From the NCBI RefSeq assembly GCF_029285175.1, contig NZ_JABEDH010000001.1:1364001-1428000 (forward strand): DNA of 64,000 bases, in the 5' to 3' direction. Below are positions 46,231 through 54,309 of the stretch, piece by piece. The notes under the pieces are model-generated. The model made no database searches. It had not been told where the DNA came from and was given only the letters and a program-made list of their open reading frames with translations. Made by a program: the position numbers and the translations under genes. The DNA comes from Sulfitobacter sp. M05. GTDB lineage: Bacteria; Pseudomonadota; Alphaproteobacteria; Rhodobacterales; Rhodobacteraceae. Within the stretch, counting starts at the first letter, position 1. The number at the start of each line of letters is the position of its first letter.

Positions 46231-47595
46231 TCATGCGGTGCGCGTTGGCGTGCGCATCGTGACCAGCTCTTCAGACATGGTCGGATGCACCGCACAGGTC
46301 GCATCGAACTGCTCTTTTGTCAGCTTTGCCTTAACGGCAATACCCACCATCTGGATCAGTTCCCCGGCATTCGGCGCGACGATGTGACACCCCAGAACAA
46401 TCCGGCTGGATTTAGAAACCACAAGCTTCATCAAAACCCGGTCCGGCTGATCGGCAAAGGCCGTCCGCATCGGACGAAACGATGTGCTGTAGACCTCAAT
46501 CTCTTCCTGTTCGCTTGCTTCTTCCTCACTCATGCCCACGGTGCCCATCTCGGGCTGAGTGAAGACTGCGCTGGCAATCAGGTCGTGATCCATGGCAGTC
46601 GGAGTGCCGGCAAATACCGTCTGTACAAAAGCCATCCCTTCACGGATCGCCACCGGGGTCAGGTTCACGCGGTCGGTCACATCACCAATGGCATAGATCG
46701 ACGGCACCGCGGTCTGGCTGTATTCGTTGACCTCGATCTGGCCCTTGCGGCCCAGCGCGACGCCAACATCCTCAAGCCCCATATCTTTGCTGGAGGGGTC
46801 ACGGCCCGTGGCAAACATTACCTGATCGAAACTCCGCTCGCTGCCATTGGTCGATTTGACGCGAATGCCGTCTTCGGCCTGTGACATTTCAAGGATATTT
46901 GTGCCCAGATGCAAATCAACGCCGCTGTGACACATGCTTTCGGAAACCAGCCCGCGGGCTTCGTCATCAAAACCACGCAGAATTTGCGCGCCGCGATAGT
47001 ATTGCGTGACTTCAACACCCAAGCCATTGAGGATACAGGCAAACTCGCAGGCAATATACCCACCACCAATAATCAGCATCGACTTGGGCAGGGTTTCCAA
47101 ATGAAGGATGTCATCAGAAACGATGCCAAGTTCTGCGTTTGGCAGATCGGGGCGCACCGGATGTCCGCCGGTGGCAATCAGAATATGTTTCGCCGTTTTG
47201 GTGGTGCCATCCGACAAGGCCACCGTATGGGCATCCTTGATCGAGGCACGCAGATCAAATGTTTCGACACCCGACCCCGCCAACAGCTTGCGGTAGACCC
47301 CCTCAAGACGGTCCAGCTCATCGGTCATCTTGCCGCGAAACGCGGTCCAGTCGAACGCCCCCGCCTTGATGTCCCAGCCATAGGCCGCAGCCTCGGCGGG
47401 CATGCCGGCATATTCCGATGCGAACACCATCAGCTTTTTGGGCACACAGCCCCGGATCACGCAGGTGCCGCCATACCGGTCGTCCTCGGCCAGGCCAACG
47501 CGGGCCCCGTGTTCCCCCGCCGCAACCCGCGCAGCACGCACGCCGCCAGAGCCACCGCCGATAACAAAAAGGTCGAAATCAAAGGTTTCAGCCAT
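46231..47595 (-). CDS. gor: Glutathione-disulfide reductase
   Basis: A 454-residue FAD/NADPH enzyme that keeps glutathione reduced. FAD motif VIGGGSGGVRAAR; redox-active disulfide in GGTCVIRGCVPKK; NADPH motif IIGGGYIACEFA; C-terminal dimer domain with the FTQPEMGTVGMSEEE block and the His-Glu pair of the active site (CAVHPTMSEELVTM). The NADPH motif and the substrate-side residues fit GR rather than lipoamide dehydrogenase. It follows rpiA by 12 bp. Confidence 0.95.
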   Translation of the reverse strand: MAETFDFDLFVIGGGSGGVRAARVAAGEHGARVGLAEDDRYGGTCVIRGCVPKKLMVFASEYAGMPAEAAAYGWDIKAGAFDWTAFRGKMTDELDRLEGVYRKLLAGSGVETFDLRASIKDAHTVALSDGTTKTAKHILIATGGHPVRPDLPNAELGIVSDDILHLETLPKSMLIIGGGYIACEFACILNGLGVEVTQYYRGAQILRGFDDEARGLVSESMCHSGVDLHLGTNILEMSQAEDGIRVKSTNGSERSFDQVMFATGRDPSSKDMGLEDVGVALGRKGQIEVNEYSQTAVPSIYAIGDVTDRVNLTPVAIREGMAFVQTVFAGTPTAMDHDLIASAVFTQPEMGTVGMSEEEASEQEEIEVYSTSFRPMRTAFADQPDRVLMKLVVSKSSRIVLGCHIVAPNAGELIQMVGIAVKAKLTKEQFDATCAVHPTMSEELVTMRTPTRTA

Positions 47596-47606
47596 GCAAA
47601 TAGTCC

Positions 47607-48395
47607 TTAATCAGAGAGATCGGAAAACAGATTGTCCGCCTCGACAAAATCCAGCCGCTCGGTGGCGACTGTGCCATCATTTATGTCCCGCACCTCGACA
47701 CGACCATCCCCGTAGCCGATCACAACTGCGTCACAAATGTCGATAAACAAACCGTTTTCGACGACGCCGGGCATCTGGTTGACCACCAGCGCCAACTGAC
47801 GGGCATTGCCAATGCGGTTCATATGCAGGTCCAATATGTGGTTCCCCTCATCTGTGATGTAAGGCACGTCACCGCTCATGCGCAGCGTCGACCTGCGCCC
47901 CAGAACATCCATGGAAATCAGCGTTTCCTCTATCAATGCCTGCGTGGTCTGCCAGCCAAATGGGATCACCTCGACCGGCAGGGGAAAGGCCCCGAGAGTC
48001 TCGACCTCTTTGCCCACATCAGCAATCACCACCATCTGGTCACTTGCCGTTGCCACGATTTTTTCTTGCAACAGGGCACCGCCGCCGCCTTTGATCAGGT
48101 TTAAGTCCCCGTCAAATTCATCCGCACCGTCGATTGTCAGGTCCAGCCATTTGGCCTCGTCCAGCGAAATCACCTCAATTCCGACAGCCCGCGCCAGTTC
48201 TGCCGTGCGGGACGAGGTCGGCACCCCTTTGATGCGCAACCCATCATCGCGCACCATCTCGCCCAGACAGCGCACCAGCCAAGCGGCGGTCGATCCGGTC
48301 CCCAGTCCCACACGCATACCATCCTCGACATATTGCGCGGCACGTTTGGCCGCGACAAACTTTGCCTTGTCGATGGGGGACAGTTCTCCGGCCAT
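47607..48395 (-). CDS. rpiA: Ribose-5-phosphate isomerase A
   Basis: Interconverts ribose-5-phosphate and ribulose-5-phosphate in the pentose phosphate pathway. A 262-residue protein with the signatures GLGTGSTAAWLV, DGADEFDGDLNLIKGGGGALLQEKI (shown in parts: DGADEFDGDLN, GGGGALLQEKI) and EVIPFGW. It probably starts the transcript rpiA-gor-hflK-hflC-DUF2065, linking NADPH supply to glutathione reduction. Divergent from the GST gene. Confidence 0.95.
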   Translation of the reverse strand: MAGELSPIDKAKFVAAKRAAQYVEDGMRVGLGTGSTAAWLVRCLGEMVRDDGLRIKGVPTSSRTAELARAVGIEVISLDEAKWLDLTIDGADEFDGDLNLIKGGGGALLQEKIVATASDQMVVIADVGKEVETLGAFPLPVEVIPFGWQTTQALIEETLISMDVLGRRSTLRMSGDVPYITDEGNHILDLHMNRIGNARQLALVVNQMPGVVENGLFIDICDAVVIGYGDGRVEVRDINDGTVATERLDFVEADNLFSDLSD

Positions 48396-48560
48396 GGGTC
48401 AGCTCCGATGCAAGTGAGATGCAGGTCGTCTTGCAGGTCTTATAGAAAGATTCCCTTGTGGGCGCGAGGGGCAGGAAGCCGGTTTTTTGGCCGGGATTTG
48501 TGACATTTGTCCGATTTTCGCGGCCCCACAGCCAGAGAACGCGCAGGCCATCCATTACAC

Positions 48561-48580
48561 ATACGCCCATTATGGCGTAT
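48561..48580. promoter_or_regulatory. Palindrome between rpiA and the GST gene
   Basis: ATACGCC (48561-48567) and GGCGTAT (48574-48580) are perfect 7-bp arms around CATTAT. The site is 53 bp before the GST start and 165 bp from rpiA, a good place for an operator of either gene. No matching regulator is known. Confidence 0.4.
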
Positions 48581-48632
48581 ATCAGGTCGCATTCACACCT
48601 GCACCTCCCGCCCGATCCCCTAGATGTTTCCC

Positions 48633-49328
48633 ATGACCTATGTTTTGCACTACGCCCCTGACAATGCCTCCCTGATCATCCGGGCCGCCCTTGAGCTGTG
48701 CGGACAGCCTTATGAAACCCGTCTGGTGGACCGCGCCAGCCGTCAACAAGCCTCTGCCGACTACCGGGCACTGAATCCTGCGGGACTGATACCGGTACTG
48801 GAAACCCCGCAAGGACCGATCTTTGAGACCGGCGCAATCCTGCTCTGGCTTGCGGATACCCATGGCGGGCTTGGCCCCGGCCCCGGTGCCCCAAATCGGG
48901 CAGACTTCTTGAAATGGCTGTTCTTCCTGTCAAACACGCTCCACCCTGCGCTTCGGATGCTGTTCTATCCTCAGAAATACATCGCGCAAGACCACGCCGC
49001 GGCCCTGCGGGACGGGCTTGAGCAAACCCTGAACCAGAACTTTCACATATTGGACCAAGCCGCCGCCGACCATCCTGCAATCTTTGGCGGGGGCACGCCA
49101 ACAGCACTTGATCTTTACGCCGCAGCCCTGTTGCGCTGGTCAGCGATTTATCCAACGGATCGGCCCAAGACCTGGTTTTCCCTTGCCGCTTTCCCAACAC
49201 TTCAATGCATTTGCACCCGACTTGATGCCTTGCCATTCACTGATTGCTTGCACCTGACCGAAGGCTTGGGCACACATCCTTTTAGCAATCCGCATCCTTC
49301 AACCCCTCCCATAGGCAGCGCCACCTGA
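48633..49328 (+). CDS. Glutathione S-transferase family protein
   Basis: A 231-residue protein with an N-terminal thioredoxin-like domain (MTYVLHYAPDNASLIIRAAL; NPAGLIPVLETPQG; ETGAILLWLAD) and an all-helical C-terminal domain (about 90-200; TALDLYAAALLRWSAIYP). The conserved Pro before the glutathione-binding loop is in GLIPVLE. Substrate unknown. Its stop overlaps the sdaA start (TGATG), so the pair is translated together. Confidence 0.9.
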   Translation: MTYVLHYAPDNASLIIRAALELCGQPYETRLVDRASRQQASADYRALNPAGLIPVLETPQGPIFETGAILLWLADTHGGLGPGPGAPNRADFLKWLFFLSNTLHPALRMLFYPQKYIAQDHAAALRDGLEQTLNQNFHILDQAAADHPAIFGGGTPTALDLYAAALLRWSAIYPTDRPKTWFSLAAFPTLQCICTRLDALPFTDCLHLTEGLGTHPFSNPHPSTPPIGSAT

Positions 49329-50701
49329 TGTTTCTTTCCGTCTTCGATATGTTCAAAGTGGGCATTGGCCCGTCTTCGTCCCACACCATGGGGCCGATGG
49401 TTGCGGCACAGCGGTTTCTGGAAGCCATGCGCGCCTCGCCGTTCCATTTTGCAGGGCTGCGGGCATCGCTGCACGGCTCGCTGGCCTTTACCGGCGTCGG
49501 CCATGCGACCGATCGCGCAACAATCCTTGGCCTTGCAGGGTTCACGCCGGAAACCTATGACGCCGAAAAGGCCGAGGCGGCGCTGGCGGCCATCAACGAC
49601 ACCCATCAGATCACTTTGGACGGGCTGCCCGCCCTTGCCTTCAACCCCAAAACCGACCTGATCTTTGACTATGATACCAAACTGGACGGCCACGCCAATG
49701 GCATGATCCTGATGGCCACTGATGCCCAGGGCGACATCACCCTGCGCGAGACGTATTATTCCATCGGCGGCGGATTTGTGATGACCGAAAGTGAACTGGC
49801 TGCGGGCAAGGACACTGACGAGGGGGCGCCAATCCCCTTCCCGTTCAAATCCGCAACCGAGATGCTGGAGATGTCACAATCATCTGGCAAAACCATCGCC
49901 CAGATGAAGCGCGCCAACGAAGTCTCCCGTAATGGGGAAATCCATCTGCGTGCCGGCACCAAGCGCCTGTGGCAGGTGATGAATGATTGCATCGATCGCG
50001 GGCTGACCAGCGAAGGCACCCTGCCCGGCGGCCTCTATGTCAAACGCCGCGCTAAAGGTATCCATGATGCGCTGGTCGCGGAACGCGGCCTGAACCAACC
50101 CGCACCCCACACAATCAACGACTGGATGAGCGCCTATGCCATGGCTGTGAACGAAGAGAACGCCGCTGGCGGTCAGGTCGTCACCGCCCCCACCAACGGG
50201 GCTGCTGGCGTGCTGCCCGCCACCCTGCGCTATTACCTCGATCATGTACCGGGTGCCTCAGAGGCGCATATCGAGGATTTCCTGCTCACTGCCGCGGCCA
50301 TCGGTGGGCTGGTGAAATTCAACGCTTCGATCTCAGGGGCCGAAGCCGGCTGTCAGGCCGAAGTCGGCTCGGCCGCCGCCATGTCTGCCGCCGGCCTCTG
50401 TGCTGTGATGGGTGGCACGCCGGAACAGGTTGAGAACGCTGCCGAAATCGCACTTGAACACCACCTCGGCATGACCTGCGACCCAGTCAAAGGTCTGGTG
50501 CAGGTGCCCTGTATCGAACGCAACGGGCTGGGCGCAATCAAAGCCGTCTCAGCCGCCTCTCTGGCCCTGCGCGGCGATGGCACCCACCTTGTCCCGCTGG
50601 ATGCCTGTATTGAAACCATGCGCCAGACCGGCGCAGACATGAGCGAGAAATACAAAGAGACCTCGTTGGGCGGTCTCGCGGTCAATGTGCCCAACTGCTG
50701 A
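49328..50701 (+). CDS. sdaA: L-serine dehydratase (iron-sulfur)
   Basis: Deaminates L-serine to pyruvate and ammonia with a labile [4Fe-4S] cluster. A 457-residue single-chain enzyme: beta domain (about 1-165; FKVGIGPSSSHTMGPMVAAQ), alpha domain (about 190-455) with cluster-type cysteines in GCQAEVGSAAAMSAAG, MTCDPVKGLVQVPC and the C-terminal NC ending (VPNC). The C-terminal Cys can serve as a plug in the active site of this type. Coupled to the GST gene. Confidence 0.95.
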   Translation: MFLSVFDMFKVGIGPSSSHTMGPMVAAQRFLEAMRASPFHFAGLRASLHGSLAFTGVGHATDRATILGLAGFTPETYDAEKAEAALAAINDTHQITLDGLPALAFNPKTDLIFDYDTKLDGHANGMILMATDAQGDITLRETYYSIGGGFVMTESELAAGKDTDEGAPIPFPFKSATEMLEMSQSSGKTIAQMKRANEVSRNGEIHLRAGTKRLWQVMNDCIDRGLTSEGTLPGGLYVKRRAKGIHDALVAERGLNQPAPHTINDWMSAYAMAVNEENAAGGQVVTAPTNGAAGVLPATLRYYLDHVPGASEAHIEDFLLTAAAIGGLVKFNASISGAEAGCQAEVGSAAAMSAAGLCAVMGGTPEQVENAAEIALEHHLGMTCDPVKGLVQVPCIERNGLGAIKAVSAASLALRGDGTHLVPLDACIETMRQTGADMSEKYKETSLGGLAVNVPNC

Positions 50702-50810
50702 CATCCCCGCAGCGGTGATTCTGCACGGGGTCAAGGATGCCGCAGGCACCAATCTGTGATTGGCCCGTCCTTTACGCCGTTCGGAATCGCCCCCACCCTT
50801 GCGCAGGTGA

Positions 50811-50836
50811 CTTGAGGATCACAGTGATCCCTCAAG
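50811..50836. terminator. Hairpin downstream of sdaA
   Basis: CTTGAGGATCA and TGATCCCTCAAG pair with one bulged base, 110 bp past the sdaA stop. No T-run follows on either strand, so it may be only a transcript-end structure. Nothing else is seen in the 246 bp between sdaA and the next gene. Confidence 0.35.
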
Positions 50837-50947
50837 CACCTCTCAGCAAATCGGGCGAAGCTCTCTGCGTGTCCCCACACCGCTATTCTGCGAGAACGCC
50901 GCCCCCAAATTCCTAAAATGTAATCGCGCGCAAGCGCGTCCGGCGGA

Positions 50948-51898
50948 TCAACCGAGCCCGCGCACCGGCACCTCATATCCGCGCTCTTCGGGTTCATCAT
51001 CGACCAGCTCCGTCGGAAACCCCGGCGCAGTGATGCTCAGCCCTGTTGCCTCTTCCAGTCGCTCGATCATCCGGTCAGACTGGGCGCGCTCTCCGAACCG
51101 CGCTTGCGCGTCCGACAACATCGAAATCATCAACGGCGACATCTCCAACGGCACATTGTGATCATCGGCAAGTTTTTGGAACAGGCCAACGTCCTTTTGC
51201 ACCAGATCAAGCGTGAAATTCACGTCCCGCGCGCCCGATAAGATCAGCTGGCTCTCGGTTTCATGTACAAAGGAATTACCGGATGACGCCGCAATCGCCT
51301 CATAGGTCACGCCAAGGTCCATGCCCGCTGCCTTCATCACAGTCAGCGCCTCGCAAAGAGACAAAAGGTTTATTGTTGCCAGATAGTTGGTCATCACTTT
51401 TAACGTACTGGATACACCCACATCCCCCACATGCAGAATGCGCCGGCCCATATGGGTCAAGACCGGCAGCACCCTGTCAAAGGTCTCGCGCGTGCAGCCC
51501 GCATAAATCGAGATATTACCGGTATCGGCCCTGTGACACCCGCCCGAAACCGGGCAATCCACGGCCTCTCCCCCCCGGGCCAGCACAGCCTCTGCATGCG
51601 CCTTGATCTGATCCGCATCCGTGGTCGACATCTCCATCCAGATCTTGCCGCCCCCCACATGCGGCATCATTTCGGCCAGCACAGCCGCACAGGCCGCCGG
51701 ACTGGGCAGACAGGTGATCACCGCATCACAACTTTGCATCAGTCCCGCTGCCGATCCACCATCCTGCGCCCCACGCGCCACAAAACCTGCAACCAACCCC
51801 GCATCCAGATCGTGGATCGCCAGATCAACCCCGTTGCGCAGCAGTGATCCTGCAAGCTTGCCTCCGACATTACCCAACCCGATAAACCCAACTTTCAT
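50948..51898 (-). CDS. NAD(P)-dependent beta-hydroxyacid dehydrogenase
   Basis: A 316-residue enzyme of the 3-hydroxyisobutyrate/6-phosphogluconate dehydrogenase superfamily. N-terminal Rossmann motif KVGFIGLGNVGGKLAGSLL; substrate motif DCPVSGGCHRADTGNISI; catalytic Lys in STLKVMTNYLATINLLSLCEA (about residue 172, within LKVMTNYL). Members act on hydroxyisobutyrate, tartronate semialdehyde, gluconate derivatives or imines. The substrate here is unknown; the C-terminal 25 residues are charged and atypical. Confidence 0.85.
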   Translation of the reverse strand: MKVGFIGLGNVGGKLAGSLLRNGVDLAIHDLDAGLVAGFVARGAQDGGSAAGLMQSCDAVITCLPSPAACAAVLAEMMPHVGGGKIWMEMSTTDADQIKAHAEAVLARGGEAVDCPVSGGCHRADTGNISIYAGCTRETFDRVLPVLTHMGRRILHVGDVGVSSTLKVMTNYLATINLLSLCEALTVMKAAGMDLGVTYEAIAASSGNSFVHETESQLILSGARDVNFTLDLVQKDVGLFQKLADDHNVPLEMSPLMISMLSDAQARFGERAQSDRMIERLEEATGLSITAPGFPTELVDDEPEERGYEVPVRGLG

Positions 51899-52047
51899 AA
51901 CGCTCTCCCTGTGCTGTTCACCCCATGAAGCGGGGACAGAACCGTCATGTCGCGCCCAGCTGCGACTTTTGCCGCACCGGTTACGCTGTGGGTCAGCGCT
52001 CAGCGCGCCCGCGCGAGGTCAGGGACTGCTTTACACCAAGGCCAATG
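51899..52047. other. Intergenic stretch without supported gene
   Basis: Together with 52219-52436 this forms a region of over 500 bp with no well-supported gene. The left part is GC-rich. The part after about 52258 is AT-rich and holds a palindrome and the pirin ribosome site. Confidence 0.4.
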
Positions 52048-52218
52048 TCACCGGGAGCGGCGCACATTGCCGTGCCAGTCCTCCCCGGGAATCGCGCTTT
52101 GATGGGGATGTGAAGCGCCGATCAGGGAGCCACCGCCGCCCGACAAAAGAAGCCAAAGCCCAACCGCAAAGCTTAGCACCACGATGACAAGAGCCGGGGA
52201 GATTTTTGGGAATTTCAT
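52048..52218 (-). CDS. Possible small membrane protein
   Basis: A 56-residue frame starting MKFPKISPALVIVVLSF, with one strong hydrophobic helix (about 8-24) and a Gly-rich turn (SGGGGSL) before a polar tail. I see no good ribosome site, and no relative that I recognise. It could be real or chance; the hydrophobic segment is its only support. Confidence 0.3.
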   Translation of the reverse strand: MKFPKISPALVIVVLSFAVGLWLLLSGGGGSLIGASHPHQSAIPGEDWHGNVRRSR

Positions 52219-52323
52219 TGAGTGATCTGTATCTTGACACGCCATCGGAGCCTCCTGAGTTTTGTTCAGGTCTTGTTTACGGGATACATTTAAATTCTAA
52301 AAACGAATATATGTTAGCAAACA

Positions 52324-52340
52324 CATCACCATTGGTGATG
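52324..52340. promoter_or_regulatory. Palindrome upstream of the pirin gene
   Basis: CATCACCA-T-TGGTGATG is a perfect 8-bp inverted repeat with a single central base, 97 bp before the pirin ATG in otherwise AT-rich sequence. A likely operator; regulator unknown. Confidence 0.4.
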
Positions 52341-52436
52341 ACATGCAAACCTGCACAGAGGTGGTTCAATTTTGCTGTGTTGTCGCAGATCTCCCCCCTG
52401 CCTATCTTCACCGGACACCCTTTGAAGGAGGTCAAT

Positions 52437-53348
52437 ATGTCCATCAGACCCACACTTGAAACCCGCCACGCCAGCCCCACGCTGGAAGGGGCCGGCGTCA
52501 AACTTTACCGCGCTTTTGGTTTTCAGGACCCGTCAGAACTGGACCCCTTCCTGCTGTTTGACGATTTCCGCAATGACCACCCCGAGGATTTCGAAAAGGG
52601 CTTTCCTTGGCACCCGCATCGCGGGATCGAAACCATTACCTATGTGCTGGAAGGCACTGTCGATCACGCGGATTCACTGGGCAATGATGGCACATTGGGG
52701 GCCGGTGATGTGCAGTGGATGACCGCCGGGCGCGGCATCTTGCATCAGGAGATGCCCAAGGGAAATGCCAACGGGCAAATGCATGGTTTCCAGCTTTGGG
52801 GCAACCTGCCTGCCGACCAGAAAATGATCGCGCCACGCTATCAGGACATCACCAGTGCAGACATTCCCGTGGTCACTGAGGATGACGGCACCCGTGTCAA
52901 AGTGATCACCGGTGATTTCTGGGGCAAAAAAGGCCCCGTCGACGGGATTGCAGCTGACCCCCAATATCTGGATATTTCCGTACCCGCCGGCGTGAAAAAG
53001 ACATTTCGGATAGACACTTACCGGCGCGCGTTCGCCTATGTTTTTGGCGGGTCCGGCGCCTTTGCCGATGCCTCCGCGCCCGCTGGCGTCCTGCTTGAGA
53101 AAGAGGTTGCGGGCGAGGAAGTCAACATTCGTGACATGTCTGGCGACCGTACTCTGATCCGCTTTGGCAGCGGTGACGAAGTGACGGTTCAGGCCGGTCC
53201 CGAAGGCATCCGGTTTCTGCTGATTTCAGGGGCCCCAATAGAAGAGCCGGTCGCCTGGCACGGGCCGATCGTGATGAACACCCGCGCAGAGCTTCAAACA
53301 GCCATGGCGGAACTGCGCAACGGGACGTTTATCAAACCTGCGCATTGA
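52437..53348 (+). CDS. Pirin family protein
   Basis: A 303-residue bicupin. The metal site is in HPHRGIETITYVLEG (His at about 60-62) with further His/Glu in VDHADSLG and GRGILHQEMP; the C-terminal cupin follows from about 175. Bacterial pirins include quercetinases and regulators that bind partner enzymes; the role here is unknown. The ATG at 52437 has an outstanding ribosome site (AAGGAGGTCAAT); the frame continues upstream but without similarity. Confidence 0.92.
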   Translation: MSIRPTLETRHASPTLEGAGVKLYRAFGFQDPSELDPFLLFDDFRNDHPEDFEKGFPWHPHRGIETITYVLEGTVDHADSLGNDGTLGAGDVQWMTAGRGILHQEMPKGNANGQMHGFQLWGNLPADQKMIAPRYQDITSADIPVVTEDDGTRVKVITGDFWGKKGPVDGIAADPQYLDISVPAGVKKTFRIDTYRRAFAYVFGGSGAFADASAPAGVLLEKEVAGEEVNIRDMSGDRTLIRFGSGDEVTVQAGPEGIRFLLISGAPIEEPVAWHGPIVMNTRAELQTAMAELRNGTFIKPAH

Positions 53349-53410
53349 GCGTTAGGTAACACAGCTTATTTCAGTGACCGGAAGGGCCAAACCTTCCCCC
53401 ATTCCCACCC

Positions 53411-53599
53411 ATGCCGAGTGATCTTGTTGAATGGCGAAAAACACTCGACCGGTGCCTTGACCTTAAACCCAGCGTTCAGCGACTGGATGATGGGATGGCC
53501 CTCTGGGTGGAACGATCCGCTGCGGCCGGCAACGGGGTGGTCCCCTTGGCTGCGGCAAATGCGTGGCGTTATTTGAAGGGGGTGTTAATGGCCCCTTAA
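53411..53599 (+). CDS. Small ORF of unknown function
   Basis: A 62-residue frame (MPSDLVEWRKTLDRCLDL...). The composition is like coding DNA but there is no recognised domain, and the ribosome site is weak. It ends in a hairpin whose A-centred palindrome overlaps its stop. It might be a real small protein or the remains of a longer gene. Confidence 0.35.
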   Translation: MPSDLVEWRKTLDRCLDLKPSVQRLDDGMALWVERSAAAGNGVVPLAAANAWRYLKGVLMAP

Positions 53600-53606
53600 A
53601 GGGGCC
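53590..53606. terminator. Palindromic hairpin at the small ORF stop
   Basis: GGCCCCTT-A-AAGGGGCC is a perfect 17-bp palindrome that contains the TAA stop. No T-run follows. Confidence 0.4.
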
Positions 53607-53743
53607 TTCAAACTCGGTGTTTCGGTACCTGCTTAAAGATGGTTAGATGTCGGCTGTGCGGACTTTGTTACCCGTCAAAATTATGACATCCTCTGCAAGT
53701 ACTCTCGGTCTGTGTGCTAAGTTATTCGGCAATGGAGTAAACA

Positions 53744-53953
53744 ATGACAATTAACCAAGTTCTTTCGCTCTTAGCGCCGATGCTAATATTCGCAGCGTTC
53801 GTGATTGCGATCATCAAGTTGTTACGAGCAAAAAAGAAAAAGCCTGTACAAACACATCAGCCACACAGTCCAAACTCTGGAAATGACTCCGCTGCTATCG
53901 CCCGTAGCGTAATGGAAGGTCGCGGGGCTAACTTCACAGGTATGAATTTCTAA
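53744..53953 (+). CDS. Small membrane protein of unknown function
   Basis: A 69-residue protein: one hydrophobic helix (about 6-26, LSLLAPMLIFAAFVIAIIKLL), then a positively charged stop (RAKKKKP) and a polar Asn/Ser-rich tail ending in GANFTGMNF. The start is well supported by ATGGAG 6 nt before the ATG. The gene and its flanks are AT-richer than the rest of the window. No relative recognised. Confidence 0.5.
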   Translation: MTINQVLSLLAPMLIFAAFVIAIIKLLRAKKKKPVQTHQPHSPNSGNDSAAIARSVMEGRGANFTGMNF

Positions 53954-54002
53954 AAACCTTAGTCTGTTCGCAGCTCGATGGCGGCCGCTCAGGGCTCCGA
54001 AG

Positions 54003-54018
54003 CTGACATTCACTACAA
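54003..54018 (+). repeat. Degenerate third unit of the 36-nt repeat
   Basis: CTGACATTCACTACAA differs at two of 16 positions from the CTGTCATTCACTGCAA core of the pair at 54088 and 54133. Confidence 0.45.
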
Positions 54019-54087
54019 TCAACTGTTCAAACGGTGTTTAAGGCCGTATTTGAAGCATTAAAACAAAAACTGTTTGCTGCAGAAATG

Positions 54088-54168
54088 TCTGTCATTCACT
54101 GCAAAACTTCGTGTCACGCTACAGCAAATATCTCTGTCATTCACTGCAAAAATTGGTGTCGCGCTACA
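54088..54168 (+). repeat. Two 36-nt direct repeats, 45-bp period
   Basis: Copies at 54088-54123 and 54133-54168, both beginning TCTGTCATTCACTGCAAAA and ending in CGCTACA, identical at 33 of 36 positions. They lie about 140-220 bp upstream of the beta-barrel protein gene. Confidence 0.7.
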
Positions 54169-54185
54169 ATGAGGTACTGGTTGGG

Positions 54186-54211
54186 TTAACCAATTAACTA
54201 CTTAACCAATT
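54186..54211 (+). promoter_or_regulatory. Paired TTAACCAATT boxes upstream of the beta-barrel gene
   Basis: TTAACCAATT occurs at 54186-54195 and 54202-54211, start-to-start 16 bp, about 100 bp before the ATG at 54310. The spacing suits two regulator contacts, but a chance AT-rich repeat is possible. Confidence 0.35.
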
Positions 54212-54309
54212 GTTTACTTTCAACTTTCCGAAAGCACAAGAACACGCGACACAGGCCCGAGTACCGACGGGGGCCGGTGCATTGCTGATTTGAGCAAAGG
54301 AAAGTCACT

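Larger units (their letters stand above)
53954..54309. other. AT-rich gene-free patch with repeats
   Basis: No gene is supported here. By my hand count 54001-54240 is 39% GC (93 of 240), against about 60% in the window at large. It holds the 36-nt repeat pair, a degenerate third unit and a direct-repeat pair listed separately. Confidence 0.6.

Noticed and set aside
54088..54168. CRISPR-like repeats
   Set aside because: Only two good copies with a 9-bp gap between them and no cas genes in the window.
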